A stretch of 64,000 nucleotides of DNA from Coenobita brevimanus (taxonomy: Eukaryota; Arthropoda; Malacostraca; Decapoda; Coenobitidae), in contig CM064712.1 in assembly GCA_032717465.1 (NCBI GenBank), positions 21,378,217 to 21,442,216 on the forward strand. Direction: 5' to 3'. Under the pieces are notes generated by a model. That model did not search any database, was not told the origin of the DNA, and saw only the letters and a list, made by a program, of their open reading frames with translations. The translations under genes and the position numbers were made by a program. Numbering within the stretch: position 1 is the stretch's first letter; each line of letters begins with the position of its first letter. Positions 44,418 to 58,044 of this stretch are shown here, piece by piece.

Positions 44418-46229
44418 GTGATGAATTTCAAAGAACGGCTGTCCATTGCTTTACAGCTGGCGAGAGAGAATTTAGGAGCTGCTCAGGAGAAGATGAAGAC
44501 TTGGTATGATAAGAAGTCCAGGTTACGCCACTTTCAGCCAGGAGATCAGGTTTTGATTCTGCTACCAGTTCATGGGCAACCTCTTCAAGCCAAGTTTAGT
44601 GGCACTTATTTCGTGGAGAAGAAACTCAGTGATGTCAGCTATGTCATCGCCACACCAGATCGTAGAAAGAGCAAGCAACTATGTCACATCAACATGCTAA
44701 AGTTATATCACAGGCGGGACGAAAATAATCCAGTCTGCACTGTAGCTGTTCCACCCGAGTCTACAAGTGAAGTTCTCCCATGCAGCATGAGCCTGAGTGA
44801 TAGTTTGGGGAAGAATCCCGATATCATGAATGATCTCCAGACTAAGCTTTCTCATCTACCTCCCAAGGAAAGGCAGGAGTTTTCGGCATTACTGCAGGAG
44901 TACCCACAAGTGTTCCGTGCTACTCCAGGAAGAACCACTGTGTTGATGCATGATGTCGATGTTGGAGACGCAAAACCAATTAAATTGCCTCCTTACCGTG
45001 TGAACCCAGTGAAAGTTCCTCTCATCCAGAAGGAGCTTGGCTACCTGTTGGACCACAAGATGATTGAGCCCTGTCAGAGCGAGTGGAGTTCTCCTGTCAC
45101 TCTAGTCCCTAAGCCAGGTGGGTCACAGAGGCTTTGCATCGACTACAGACGTGTTAATCAGATAACCAAAACAGACACTTACCCTCTCCCTCGTGTGGAA
45201 GATTGCATAGACAAGATCGGAAAGGCTAGGTACATAAGTAAGTTTGATTTGTTAAAGGGATACTGGCAAGTACCTATGACTGAACGTGCTAGGGAGATCT
45301 CATGTTTTGTAACACTAGGAAAGGCTTTTGCATGTTTTGTAATGCCGTATGGTATGAAGAATGCACCAGCCACATTTCAGAAGCTCATGAATGTTGTAAC
45401 AGAGGGTTTGGCAGGGTGTGTTGTTTATATTGATGATGTATTAATCTTCTGTGACAACTGGAAAGATCACCTATGCCATGTCAGTAAATTTCTTGACCGT
45501 TTAGTTCATGCTAATCTTGTAGCTAATTTATCAAAGTGTGAGTTTGGTCAAGCTAAAGTTCAGTACCTTGGGTATGTAATTGGTGATGGACATGTTGCAC
45601 CACCAGGAGCTAAGGTTCAGGTTATAAGTGATCTTCCCAGACCTAAAAGTAGGAAAGAGCTACAAAGATTTTTGGGAATGGTAGGTTATTACAGGAGATT
45701 TGTTCTTAACTTTTCTATTCTTGTATCACCACTTACAGACCTACTGAAAAAGGGAGTTGAATTTGTCTGGACCGATAACTGTGAATCCTCTTTCAACAAA
45801 CTTAAAGCTATTCTATTAAGTAAGCCAGTGCTCGCTACTCCAAATTTTGCTAAGCCTTTTAAGATGGCTGTTGATGCAAGTGATACAGGAGCTGGGGCTG
45901 TTTTGCTGCAAGAGGATGATCAGGGTATTGAACATCCTGTATCTTATTACAGTAAGAAGTTCACTCCACCTCAAAAGAACTACTCAACTATTGAGAAAGA
46001 GCTTTTGGCCTTGATTTTGGGTTTACAGCATTTTTCATTTTATTTGTGTTCTGGTTTTGACCCCATAGTCATTTATACCGATCATAACCCACTGAAATTC
46101 CTTAGTAAGTTTAAAGATAAAAATCAGAGATTGACAAGATGGAGTCTACTTCTTCAGGAGTATTCATTAGACATACAACATGTCAAGGGGAAAGAAAATG
46201 TTATTGCAGATTGCTTATCTAGACTTTAG
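44418..46229 (+). CDS. Integrase C-terminal module, reverse transcriptase and RNase H
   Basis: 603 residues, continuous. Residues ~1-100 finish the integrase with a GPY/F-like module (FQPGDQVLILLP, then FSGTYFVEKKLSDVSYVI, with Thr where Pro of G-P-Y is usual). The reverse transcriptase follows (LPPYRVNPVKVPLIQKEL, LCIDYRRVNQITKTDTYPLP, FDLLKGYWQVP, catalytic YIDD at 45426-45437, SKCEFGQAKVQYLGYVI). RNase H is last (VDASDTGAGAVLLQ, YTDHNPL, ADCLSRL). The start ATG is simply the first after the TAG at 44412, and the real polyprotein would read from upstream. This is the intact part of the element. Confidence 0.92.
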   Translation: MMNFKERLSIALQLARENLGAAQEKMKTWYDKKSRLRHFQPGDQVLILLPVHGQPLQAKFSGTYFVEKKLSDVSYVIATPDRRKSKQLCHINMLKLYHRRDENNPVCTVAVPPESTSEVLPCSMSLSDSLGKNPDIMNDLQTKLSHLPPKERQEFSALLQEYPQVFRATPGRTTVLMHDVDVGDAKPIKLPPYRVNPVKVPLIQKELGYLLDHKMIEPCQSEWSSPVTLVPKPGGSQRLCIDYRRVNQITKTDTYPLPRVEDCIDKIGKARYISKFDLLKGYWQVPMTERAREISCFVTLGKAFACFVMPYGMKNAPATFQKLMNVVTEGLAGCVVYIDDVLIFCDNWKDHLCHVSKFLDRLVHANLVANLSKCEFGQAKVQYLGYVIGDGHVAPPGAKVQVISDLPRPKSRKELQRFLGMVGYYRRFVLNFSILVSPLTDLLKKGVEFVWTDNCESSFNKLKAILLSKPVLATPNFAKPFKMAVDASDTGAGAVLLQEDDQGIEHPVSYYSKKFTPPQKNYSTIEKELLALILGLQHFSFYLCSGFDPIVIYTDHNPLKFLSKFKDKNQRLTRWSLLLQEYSLDIQHVKGKENVIADCLSRL

Positions 46230-46283
46230 ACAGATTGTTTTAGAGTAATAAGAAATTTCCTTTGTAAATTTCTTTTTCTTTGT

Positions 46284-46290
46284 GGGGAGG
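46284..46290 (+). other. Polypurine tract
   Basis: GGGGAGG immediately before the 3' LTR, the expected plus-strand primer. It is short but correctly placed. Confidence 0.7.
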
Positions 46291-47217
<927 letters not shown>

Positions 47218-47299
47218 ACCATGAACAACAAAGTTTGATCTAAAATTTATTGTGTTGGGTAAAGCAGAGGACACTAACTAGCATGGCAACCTACCACAC

Positions 47300-47500
47300 G
47301 GAAACCACCATGTTGCACTACACGCCACAGAAACCGATGCACAGACCATGATATCAGCGAAAAGACTATGGGAAGAGTATTGCACGAAGGAGGGTTGCAA
47401 CACAGGACCCTAGCAATCGTTATGTTGACAAGCCAGAGGATTTTTGGAAGTGTGTCACTGAAGGCACAACTGCTGGAGAAGGAATAATACTCGGTGAGTA
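47300..47500 (+). pseudogene. Tc1-like transposase fragment (second helix-turn-helix)
   Basis: In one plus-strand frame DISEKTMGRVLHEGGLQHR matches the second HTH of Tc1-type transposases (usual form ISxxTVxRxLHEAGLxxR). In the next frame YVDKPEDFWK resembles the segment before the first catalytic Asp, but that Asp block is not seen. A GTGAGT donor-like site lies at 47493-47498. It is short, frameshifted and on the opposite strand to 48698-48915, so it is a relic. Confidence 0.45.
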
Positions 47501-47682
47501 TTATTTCTGAGGTTTTCGCTTGTATAAACTAACATATTCAGCCATACATGACCATAAAAATATATTAATAATTACTGCAGGGGGACAACCAGTTTCGTTA
47601 CAACGTCAGTCCATGCAGAGGAAATTACGTATGGCATATAGGGTTACTCGATGTTAAATTTCATAAGTGTAGAGCCTGTATG

Positions 47683-48697
<1,015 letters not shown>

Positions 48698-48915
48698 ACT
48701 CACCTTCTTATCCACCTTTGGACAGTGTTGGTGGAAATTCCCAGGGTGTTAGCGATGGCTCGGATGGACTGCCCGGCTTCACGCATCCCTACAATGCGCC
48801 CTCTTAAACCAATCCTCCTTTCTCTTGCCTCTCTCCGTCTTGCCTCTCTACGTCTTGCCTCCATTCTGAATCGGTGTGACTGATGCCCCGGGGTGGCTGA
48901 TACCTCTGTTAACAC
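48698..48915 (-). CDS. Transposase-like HTH exon, Tc1 type
   Basis: Minus-strand frame of about 71 codons. An Arg-rich stretch of repeated ARRRE units leads into GLRGRIVGMREAGQSIRAIA, then NTLGISTNTVQRWIRR, a clear Tc1/IS630-type first helix-turn-helix. The frame stops right after WIRR because the sequence reads AAG|GTGAGT (exon end at 48703), a strong splice donor in phase 2. Family members usually continue with Trp here, so the exon probably splices on. There is no ATG at the frame's beginning. The first in-frame Met precedes the Arg-rich stretch. It would bind the element's inverted repeats. Confidence 0.6.
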
Positions 48916-49861
48916 CTCTGTTCATGGCAGGAAACCTAACGACTTCGCATAGTGTCACGTGGCACAAGTTTGTCCTCTAACTACTATTTTATTTGTTTCT
49001 ACAGGTAAACAAAGTCATTGTTTTTTTTTACTGTTTCTAAAGAATAACCAGACATGACAATTAATTCACATGTCAGTATGCCACTGTCTCAGTTGACGGA
49101 GAGGATCTACCTGATTCGGTTAGAATCATTCATCTCAGTATATACTGACAAAACATGGAACTGGTGGTCTGCCCTGAGTAACGGTGTTTATTGCAGTCCA
49201 TAGAAAATACAAGTGAACCACAGTCGTTTCTCGTTGATGTATAAATATCCATGTGTTTGTGGTGTATTAGTCATTATGGCGTTATTCTCACCCCGGTAAT
49301 CCATGTCTGAGTTTCAGGAAGTGGGTGAAGAGGTGGCCAGTTACGAGGATACTATCTGTTTGATAAATTTGAGCTCTGTGCATCCTCCATACTATGCCAC
49401 GAACCGGATCCCTCATAAGAAACACCAAGGTCACCTGCTTCCTGGCATACAGTCTAGAGTATTCATCGAGCTTCAATTTACGAAGAAGAAACACTTCTGA
49501 TACAGTCTGTGGTATAAATTAGTTCGCTTTACAAATACCCTTCCGTCACAGAAAGATTTACTCTATCAGGACAGATTATCATTACTATATCATACTTATC
49601 ACGTAATATAGACGATAAGGATATCTCTCTACCCATTTATAAATTTATATCAGTTATATCATCTACCGAAATGTTCCGAGACGCAATAACGGCGACATGC
49701 AGATCTATAAAAATTGTCAATAAACGGGGTCTCAAATTATTACTGTCCATTAGAATTTACTTCAGGTAGAGAAAATTTTCCTTTCATCTCGTTCCCTTGC
49801 GACAATTATCACCGTCGTCATCCCTGTTATTCCCTTAAGCGCTACGACATGGCATCATCCC
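48916..49861. other. Unassigned interior of the 12-kb structure
   Basis: Small overlapping frames on both strands at 49288-49500 have no recognisable family. A TATA-like GTATAAATA lies near 49239-49247, without a clear gene. Confidence 0.4.
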
Positions 49862-49885
49862 TATATATATATACAGTATATATAT

Positions 49886-49960
<75 letters not shown>
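49862..49960. repeat. (TA)n microsatellite at inner edge of right arm
   Basis: About 48 TA units with two small interruptions near 49874-49890. Mirror position of the tract at 40692. Confidence 0.95.
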
Positions 49961-49964
<4 letters not shown>

Positions 49965-51317
49965 CAGGTATTTAATTTTTTTCAGGTAGCACGGAGGCAG
50001 TTTGAGCTTTGTTGTATAATAAATGATAATTTGGTTGTATATATTGTTTTTATTATCTTTGCCTATCATTGCCCTGATGAGAACATAAGTCTGAAGTTGA
50101 GCATAAAGCACTGTTTTCAATAGCCTATGGAGAGATTCATGAGAATCACGATGACTACCAGTACTGTCCTTGTGGTCCTTAATGTGTTATACATGGCGTT
50201 CTGCACAGTAATGCTGGACGTAAGGAGGTAATGCATGAAACCTATAGTCCTTCTGTTTTATGAAGGCGAAATGCTGTGGCTGTGATAATCACGTCAAGAA
50301 TGCGTATCTGCCAACATTTTCATTCTAAATAACTAATATCATAACCTTCGCCATAAATTTCCAATTATTCTTTTCCCGATGGCAGTTTTTTCCATTTTCA
50401 TGTAGTAGGACTGTAGGTGATAAGGGAGAAATTCCTATGGCACTAAAAGTTTGCAAGAAGGAATGAGGTTAAAAATATGAGAAAGAATAGATAAACAGTA
50501 CTACAAAAGGAAAGGAGGGAACGGGTAGCGAGAGAAGGAGAAAGCAGGGGGAAGGATGTGTGAGGTTGCCAGCCTACTTGAGAGAGACTGCAATATATGC
50601 GTAAATTTAGACCAAATTTATTCAAAACGTCAAATAGCGGCGCCAATTAAGGTGTAACACCCATTATTAGACAAATGCATATTGAAAGAAAACAGGTAAT
50701 TAAATAGATTAATGAAAGGAATATTTGTTGACAAATATGGTTATTTAAAGAGAAAGTTAAACTGCCTTATGCCTAAAAAAAAAATGTAGGGCGTTGGAGA
50801 AAGTGATAAAAAGGGGGACTTCAAGCACGAGGGATAATAGGAATACGGAAATAGCTGAAGAAAAAAGTTATGAAAAAATTGGTTCGGGTCCGAAAGACCG
50901 TCCAATATCTTTATTTATTGTCTAATATCCAAAGGATAATAATAATGAGTAGGATACCCAAATACGGTGGTGAATAATAGACAGTGTTTTTATTTAGTAC
51001 ATAAAATGCAATATATGCAGCAGATATTATAATAATTCATTTTTTGTCATTTCTTTTCATCTAATCACACTCACCTGTCTTACCCTCCAGCAGACTCTCG
51101 TCTCCGCTACCCAACCATTCGTCTCCCCCTTCCACCAGCCAGAGTGTGCTGCTTCTTCACCCTCCCACACTACCCCCTATATAACTCCGCCCACATTTCT
51201 CCCCTCCTCACCCTCCCACATCCCCCCTCCCTCCACCTGCAACTGTTACCAGAACCACTGAGACCCAAACCAAGTGTCTGGTGGATGGGGTGTAGCCGTT
51301 TCATCTGTCCGGAGCTG
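49961..51317 (-). repeat. Right arm of the 12-kb inverted repeat
   Basis: Reverse complement of 39296-40691 without the ~40-bp block near its inner end. In the outer 420 bp I count about four substitutions. Outward-facing TATATAA at 51179-51185. Confidence 0.9.
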
Positions 51318-51319
51318 TA

Positions 51320-51584
51320 CAGTAGAGGTATTCTGGTTCTGGACGGCTGATTGGAAAGTATCGAGTGTAGAGACAACCACCTGGCATGCGTGGAGGGAAT
51401 TTGTTATATAGGGGATATGATCAGTGCAGGAGGAGGAGCAGAGACTAACTCCAGTGTTAAAATGAAAAATGATTGGATGATATTAAACTGTTGCCTCTCC
51501 AGACCATATAGGACTATCCTCTCATGTCAAGGGTACTCTAAGAAATGTGTATGTATGGCAGTGAGATGTTGTCTGTAAGAGAAT
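51320..51584 (+). pseudogene. LINE reverse transcriptase C-terminal fragment
   Basis: GICYIGDMISAGGGAETNSS matches the post-RT segment of a LINE type common in crustacean sequence (usual form CYLGDxISAGGGAE). It is frameshifted, about 80 codons, and starts right at the end of the 12-kb element. The upstream part of this LINE is not found on the left side of that element. Confidence 0.6.
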
Positions 51585-51832
51585 AGGATACAGTTGGCCA
51601 CATACACACCTGGGACAGTATCCTTGTGAAGCGGAGGTCTGTCTACACCTTTTGATCTTCATGCATCACAGTTACTTGGTCATTTCATGTAATTTTTGAC
51701 AACCCTCTCCATTTATGTTTCTGCCTACAACAAACAAGTCAATAACGTCAAGCATGTTAAGTGCACCAGATGCCAGACCTAATCTATACACTGATGCTGT
51801 CCCAGGTTCATATGTGTCCAACTGTACCTGAA
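51585..51832 (+). repeat. Dispersed repeat R1, copy 3
   Basis: Contains CATCACAGTTACTTGGTCAT and ACACTGATGCTGTCCCAGGT as in copies 1 and 2. It follows the LINE fragment directly. Confidence 0.6.
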
Positions 51833-53444
51833 ATCTGGAACGCACAAAACTGAGAATGCTGAGATGGATGAGTAAGGGTCTCACTGAATTTACTGAGAAT
51901 AGTGTGCTGCCAGCCGTCTTAATGAATACAGTAATCGGAAGGTACATCATCGAAAATCCAAAGTTCATAACAGTTCAAACAGTATTATCTATATGAAACA
52001 GTGCCGCAGTAACATCGCTGCTAATCCACCGATCCTGAGGTTAGGGTACAATACAGTGAGGTGCAAAGTTAGGTTTCCTCTTATTCACGACTTTTCTTGT
52101 CACTGCCTTAAGATTTTTGAAGCTCAGGAAAAAAAAAAAAGGATAAAAAATGCTCTCTTTTTGGGAAGTGAACTGTGAATAGGAAAAATATTAGTTACAG
52201 TTGTTGGAACGGAAACCAGAAAAACATAGAAATTTTATGGGGGTGGAGTGAGAGATGAATTGGGATGTAAACTGTAGATCTATTAAGAAACTGGACAATG
52301 AATGAGAGGGATACGTACAGGTATGATGTGTTGCCACGGAATCAAGGGGAGACAGAGCTGTTATGAAAAGGTGTCGTAGAATATTATTATTATGCATGTT
52401 GGTATGGGAACAGCAGAAATATAGGGGTAAAAGAGTGTTAGGTGCCAACTCATGCACCTTTCCCACTCCATGTGTTCCGCACCCTGGTTCAGGATAAAGC
52501 TCCCTTTCTCAGGGCAGACCAACGTGCTTCTACCACCGGAGAGGCAGTAGGGCGAGGCAAGTCGTCCAGAGAAATCAGTCGTTTCCCATCCTAATGCTCA
52601 CGCATTCCGCGCCTTCCTTAGGTATTACGACATATATATTACTCTTTACTAGACATTCACCCTCTACATCATTGCAGTCATCTTTTGCAGTGTTCACTGA
52701 AGTGGAAATGAGACATCAAACCTGGTTCGAACTTCAATACCATGGAAAAATATGTCTGGACAATTCTCTCGATGTCAGGAACATCCAGGCTCCCAAGCAG
52801 TAGGAGGCTCACTTTATCAAATGTGAGAAATGTACTGATTTTAAATTCTAAACTATAATTGCTGGCTTCACAATATTTAAGATAGTATAGGAAAATTTTC
52901 TCGAAATTGAATGTTGCAGTGACCTAGAAGGGAAAAGGCAAAGTGTAAAAGAACAATTTTCTCGTGAAAAGTTCAGTGACAATGGTAAATAAGTGGGGTG
53001 ATCAGTGAAAGGGTCTTGAGTGAAGGATTTATGGAGTGGGTAGAAAGACTTGTATTTGTATGAAGTTGTACGAGTGACAGTTGTATGTGGTGGTGGATGG
53101 GCGGCTGTGAAGAGAAAGATTGGACTATATTTCTTTTGTAAACTCGCTTACTAAATCATAACTACTGTATATCTCGGTGACATGTACAAATACGTAATTG
53201 TCTGCACAAATACTCCAGTTAGCGCAGGCAGTATTTTTTTTTTTACTACTTCTGTATAACTATCTCTTTGTTGCCCAGCATTGCATCTAGAGGGAAGTTG
53301 ACTAGAAATAAAGAATTTATAAATATCTCCATCCCTACTAGTATCGACCCCTCTTCTCTCTATATAACACAGTCGTTCTTATGGTATTTTCTCTCTCCAC
53401 CTCTTCTTTGTTTATTTACTGTACACATTGGCTACATATATCAC
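51833..53444. other. Unassigned sequence
   Basis: 1.6 kb with only chance-sized frames. A-run near 52130. No element ends identified. Confidence 0.5.
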
Positions 53445-54540
53445 TGAAGAAGAGAAAGCTATCACAGAATCAAAACCCACTCCCATCAACTGGTTATAAG
53501 CCGAATATCTGACTTTGCCCTGTGACCTTGACTAACGACAATTACTCTAAAAATAAAATTACCTCGTTCCTTACGAAACCAAAACTCGCCCACCAAGTTT
53601 AATGTAAATCAGATCAAACCTGGTCAAGCTGATTTTTCCCAGTGACCTTGACCTTTGGCCTTACCCTGTGACACTGACTTTTCACTGATTGCTCTGAATA
53701 TCGAATTTATATCTTGTCTTAGCCTGAACCCTTCCATGAAACTTAGTCTTGATCGGATAAAAACTATTTAAGTAGACCTAAGTATGAAATCTTGACCTTT
53801 GACCTACTGTTCTTAAAACGATCTTCGGTGATCCTCAACTCCTCCAAAGTCTGATCCAGACTAGATCGAGATTGTTTTATTTAGTTCACACACAGACACA
53901 AAGATCGAAAAATGACCCAGCCTTGTGATCTTGACGTTTGAGTACTAGTTCTCGAAACAACCCATTCGTTCTACCCTGACCCTTAACCTTCCCACCAAGT
54001 TTGTATATAATCTTATCAAAACTGTTAAAGATGACCTTTCTATGACCTTTTAATTTGATCTTTCTCTGTGACCTTGACCTGCGACTGGTCGTTCTCAAAA
54101 TCGAATCCTTTTAGTCTTGCTTTATCCACAACCTTTACGCAAAGTTTGGATTAAATCTGGAAAAATTTTACCTTCACCCTAACCTATGATCTTGGCCTTT
54201 TAGGCTTCCTTCTTGACTAACCTTCAACCTTTCCATAAAATTAGTTTAAACTAGATTAAAGCTGTTTGAGTTAATTTGTTGACAAACAAACACAAGGTGG
54301 GAACTTTGGCCTTGCCCTGTGGCCTTGCCCATTGACTGACTGTTCTCAAAACTAAACCATTCATTCATGTCTCGACGTCAGCCATTTCCCAGAATAAAAA
54401 CTGGACTAATTTACATGGCCAAAAATTTTCCCTGACCTTTGGACCGATGTTCTAAGAAAAATACTAGTTGTACTTAATAGCTGCCTCTCAACTCTCCCAC
54501 GAAGTTTGCATAAAATCGGGTGAAACTGAGATACATTTAC
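53445..54540 (-). repeat. AGGTCA-type dispersed array, minus orientation
   Basis: Repeated TGACCTTGACCTTT-type blocks, for example TGACCTTGACCT at 53643-53654 and 54069-54080, plus variants near 53521, 53930, 54180 and 54310. This is the reverse-strand relative of 6770-7480 with longer, more diverged units. No coding. Confidence 0.7.

Positions 54541-54541
<1 letters not shown>

Positions 54542-54598
<57 letters not shown>
54542..54598. repeat. (CA)n microsatellite
   Basis: About 28 CA units at the end of the AGGTCA-type array. Confidence 0.95.
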
Positions 54599-54601
<3 letters not shown>

Positions 54602-54897
54602 TCATGGTCAAGCCACTGAGAGACGAATAAATTCTGAAACCCCTCTTCCCTTTCTTAAGTCTTTTACATTCGACTAAATATTTCCAAGAATGATTAAAAT
54701 TGCTCTAATATGCCAGATACGGCTCCATTTTTTTTACCACCGACAATTTCCCACAAAGTAACGTTTTGAAAATCGAGTCTTCAATTTTTGTCCATGTATT
54801 CATTCGCTATTCGAAGTTTTACAACGTTTGTGATGGGGTAGTTTGGAGAGTGAAAGGGTGCAGTGAAAAATATACTGTCCTGGAAAATTGCTACTGT

Positions 54898-54898
<1 letters not shown>

Positions 54899-54931
<33 letters not shown>
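54899..54931. repeat. (GA)n microsatellite
   Basis: About 16 GA units. Confidence 0.95.
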
Positions 54932-54933
<2 letters not shown>

Positions 54934-55023
54934 GAGTTAGTAAAAGCGAGATTAGTAAGGTGAAAGTGAGACTGCTTAATGAAGGAAGTGGCATACTTGG
55001 ATGGTTAACTGATATGTGGAAAT

Positions 55024-56080
55024 GAGGGTAGAGTGGAGGGGAGAGAGTGGGTGTGGGTGGGGTAGTGATGGATGGGAGAGGGTGGGTGTGGCTGGAATAG
55101 TGGTAGAAGGGAGAGGGTGGGTGTGGGTGGGGTAGTGGTGGAAGGGAGAGGGTGGGTGTGGGTGGGTCAATGGTGGAAGGGAAAGGGTGGGTGTGGGTGG
55201 GGTAGTGGTATAAGGGAGAGGGTGGGTGTGGGTGGGGTAGTGGTGAGAGGGTGGGTGTGGGTGGACGGTAGTGACGGATGGGAGAGGTTGGGTGTCGGTG
55301 GGGTAGTGATGGGTGGGAGAGGGTGGGTGTGAATGGGATAGTGGTGGATGGGAGAGGGTGAGCGTGGGTGGGGTAGTGGTGGATGGAAGAGGGTGGGTGT
55401 GGGTGGGGTAGTGGTGGATGGAAGAGGGTGGGTGTGGGTGGGGTAGTGATGGATGGGAGAGGGTGGGTGTGGGTGGGGTAGTGATGGATGGGAGAGGGTG
55501 GTTGTGGGTGGGGTAGTGATGGATGGGAGAGGGTGGGTGTGGGTGGGGTAGTGATGGATGGGAGAGGGTGGTTGTGGGTGGGGTAGTGGTGGATGGGAGA
55601 GGGTGGGTGTGGGTGGGGTAGTGATGGATGGGAGAGGGTGGGTGTGGGTGGAATAGTAGTAGAAGGGAGAGGGTGGGTGTGGGTGGGGTAATGGTGGAAG
55701 GGAGAGGGTGGGTGTTGGTGGGGCAATGGTGGAAGGGAGAGGGTGGGTGTGGGTGGGGTAGTGGTGGAAGGGAGTGGGTGGGTGTGGGTGGGGTAGTGAT
55801 AGAAGGGAGAGGGTTGGTTTGGATGGGGTAGTGGTGGAAGGGAGTGGGTGGATGTGGGTGGGGTAGTGATGGAAGGGTGAGGGTGGGTGTGGGTGGGGTA
55901 GTGGTGGAAGGGAGAGGGTTGGTGTGGGTGGGGTAGTGATGGAAAGGACAGGTTTGGTGTGGGTGGAGTAGTGGTGGAAGGGAGAGTGTTGGTGTGGGTG
56001 GGATAGTCGTGGAAGGCAGTGGTAGGTGTGGGTGGGGTTGTGGCGGAAAGCATACGGGTGGGTGGGGCGCAGTGGATGAA
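55024..56080. repeat. 35-bp G-rich minisatellite with quadruplex motif
   Basis: About 30 tandem units of 35 bp (for example GGGTAGTGAT at 55511 and 55546). Nearly every unit contains GGGTGGGTGTGGGTGGGG, four G-runs with 1-3-nt loops, on the plus strand. Pro/His/Thr/Ser-rich frames of more than 300 codons on the minus strand exist in all three phases because the repeat is not a multiple of three. They should not be annotated as genes. Confidence 0.95.
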
Positions 56081-56391
56081 TGAGATGTGGATGGTGTGGA
56101 GAGTGAAGCAAAGGTAAGGGGGGGTGTCAGACGCGGCCGTGAGACAAAGCCATTAACAGTCCAAAGGAGTACAAGAGAGTGATAGAAAATCTTATTATAA
56201 CTTCTTACGAGAAACAACACTAATCCCTATTATCCACAAACTGGCGTCTGTATCGTTCCCAGTTTCTTTATTTTATGTATATTATATAATTTCCGTGTTT
56301 TTTCTTTTTCCATCTGTTGATGTTGATGTCCATAGATTTCTTAGGCGACATCCGCAAGCTCCACGAATTTAAGTAGCACTGATGCGATGAT

Positions 56392-56394
<3 letters not shown>
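56081..56394. other. Unassigned sequence
   Basis: Spacer between the minisatellite and a (CA)n tract. Nothing recognised. Confidence 0.5.

Positions 56395-56465
<71 letters not shown>
56395..56465. repeat. (CA)n microsatellite
   Basis: About 35 CA units. Confidence 0.95.
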
Positions 56466-56469
<4 letters not shown>

Positions 56470-57439
56470 TTTACCTATTTACCTACTTACACACCTGCTT
56501 TTCTATCTTTAATCATTTATAACCTTTCCTTCTTTCATATTGATTTGAATACTGGCTACTCTTCACTACTTGTCAATCCTCTAACATTCGTTCCACCTAC
56601 CTAGTACGTTTGATCTCCCTACCCACTCACCGAATCAACTTTTTTTTCTGTCTTTGATCTTAGGAATCTCTCATCAACTTACCTGTTACCTTGCTCGCCA
56701 TCCTCCTGAGTTCTGCCCCTACTCACACCTCAGACTTTTAGGGTTTTACGGTATTTTTCACCGGTCTAGAGGCTCCCTAGCACCACTAACAGTATAATTT
56801 TGGTAGATAATAACAGTCTAGTTACACTGAAGAACATATAAGAGAATATCAGTGTGTCCAAAACAAAAAAACAGGGTGGTCCATATATAACGCTGCCCTT
56901 CCACTCCGTTGGGCGATTACTCATGTGGTGCGGGAACGACTCAGTCAGTGTTATCAATGTCTCGCCTGGACTGTTTATTTATTTCCAACCTCCCATTGCT
57001 ACGTTCACACCAACACCAGCATACTCAGCCGTCCCCGCAACGCGTAAGATACCGCCCGACGAGTTTTAGTGGAGCGCTATTTACCAACATGCTGTACAGT
57101 ATATTTAGAAGGAAATGACGGTAGAGAGAGCCTTAACTCCTTCCATTCAACGATTTATTTTCTGCTATAGTCTTGTTCTCTCTAGTTGATTATATTAATT
57201 TTAGGATAAACCTTTAAGTCTGGAGGGTTTAGATATAGCACCATTAACCTCTTCATTAAACGGGTTCTTCCCTCTGCTTCTCTCTCTCAGTGTGTGTGTG
57301 TGTGTGTGTTTTAGGCTTCTGGTCCTTTTGCACAACCTGTCGCTATTTTAACTCTTCAGTTTCTCTTACTTATTTCAGTGTCTCCAGTTATTTAATTTTG
57401 AAGGAAAGCTCATGTACTCTGTTTTTTTTTTCTTCTTCT
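56466..57439. other. Unassigned sequence
   Basis: Possible heavily decayed MITE-1 left half at 57122-57175 (CGATTTATTTT). Short (GT)n at 57291-57309. No gene. Confidence 0.5.
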
Positions 57440-57790
57440 TCTCTATCTATCTATCTATTGCCAGACGCCTCAATCCCGTTTGGGGTGGCCACAAACAAAT
57501 CGCCTCCAAGTCGCCCTGTCCCCCGCCATTTCACTGCCCTGCTCCCAACTCACACCCCCCTCTCTCATATACCTCTCCACCCCATCCCTCCATCTCATCC
57601 TCGGCCTCCCCCTCCCTCTTTCCCCCTCCACCTCACTCATATACACTCTCTTCGTCAGTCTTTCACCCTCCATCCTCTCCACATGGCCAAACCACCTCAG
57701 TGTATTCCTCATAACGCTTCCTATCACATCCACATCCACACCACAACGTTCCTTTATATCCTCATTCGTCTTCTTCTTCATCTTATTTCG
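57440..57790 (-). mobile_element. LINE-3n, 5'-truncated copy 1
   Basis: Only the last ~350 bp of the LINE. The minus-strand frame RCGVDVDVIGSVMRNTLRWF through RGRGRPRMRW to the stop, then a (TATC)n-type tail at 57441-57460. Over the shared 80 residues it differs at two positions from copy 3 (59685-61358). Its 5' truncation point is at the (GA)n tract 57790-57808. Confidence 0.85.
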
Positions 57791-58044
57791 AGAGAGAGAG
57801 AGAGAGAGCAGTGACATCTTTCCCTGTGATTCTAAGTCGGGTCCTAGGTCTTGGAGTTTATTGTTTCGTTTACTTTAAAGACGCCAGAGCCTCTTACAGT
57901 CCTTCCCATATACCCACACCAGCCTTATGTAGTTTTTATGTACCCTTTCGTACATAAGTAAATGTCTTAAATTAGTTTACATTTCTTAATTAGGGTGGAC
58001 AGTTGACGTATAGGGAATCGTTCCCGACTCAACTCGTTCTCTTT

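Noticed and set aside
49288..49500. Opposing 65-68-codon frames as a host gene exon
   Set aside because: Neither strand shows a known motif, splice sites or codon bias. Left as unassigned.
54800..56220. Pro/His/Thr/Ser-rich minus-strand frames of 314-417 codons
   Set aside because: They exist in all three phases of a 35-bp tandem repeat and have no start context or family. They are a product of the minisatellite.
56870..56900. CAGGGTGGTCCATATATAAC as a mariner-like end
   Set aside because: No inverted partner or transposase nearby. A single 20-bp match is not enough.
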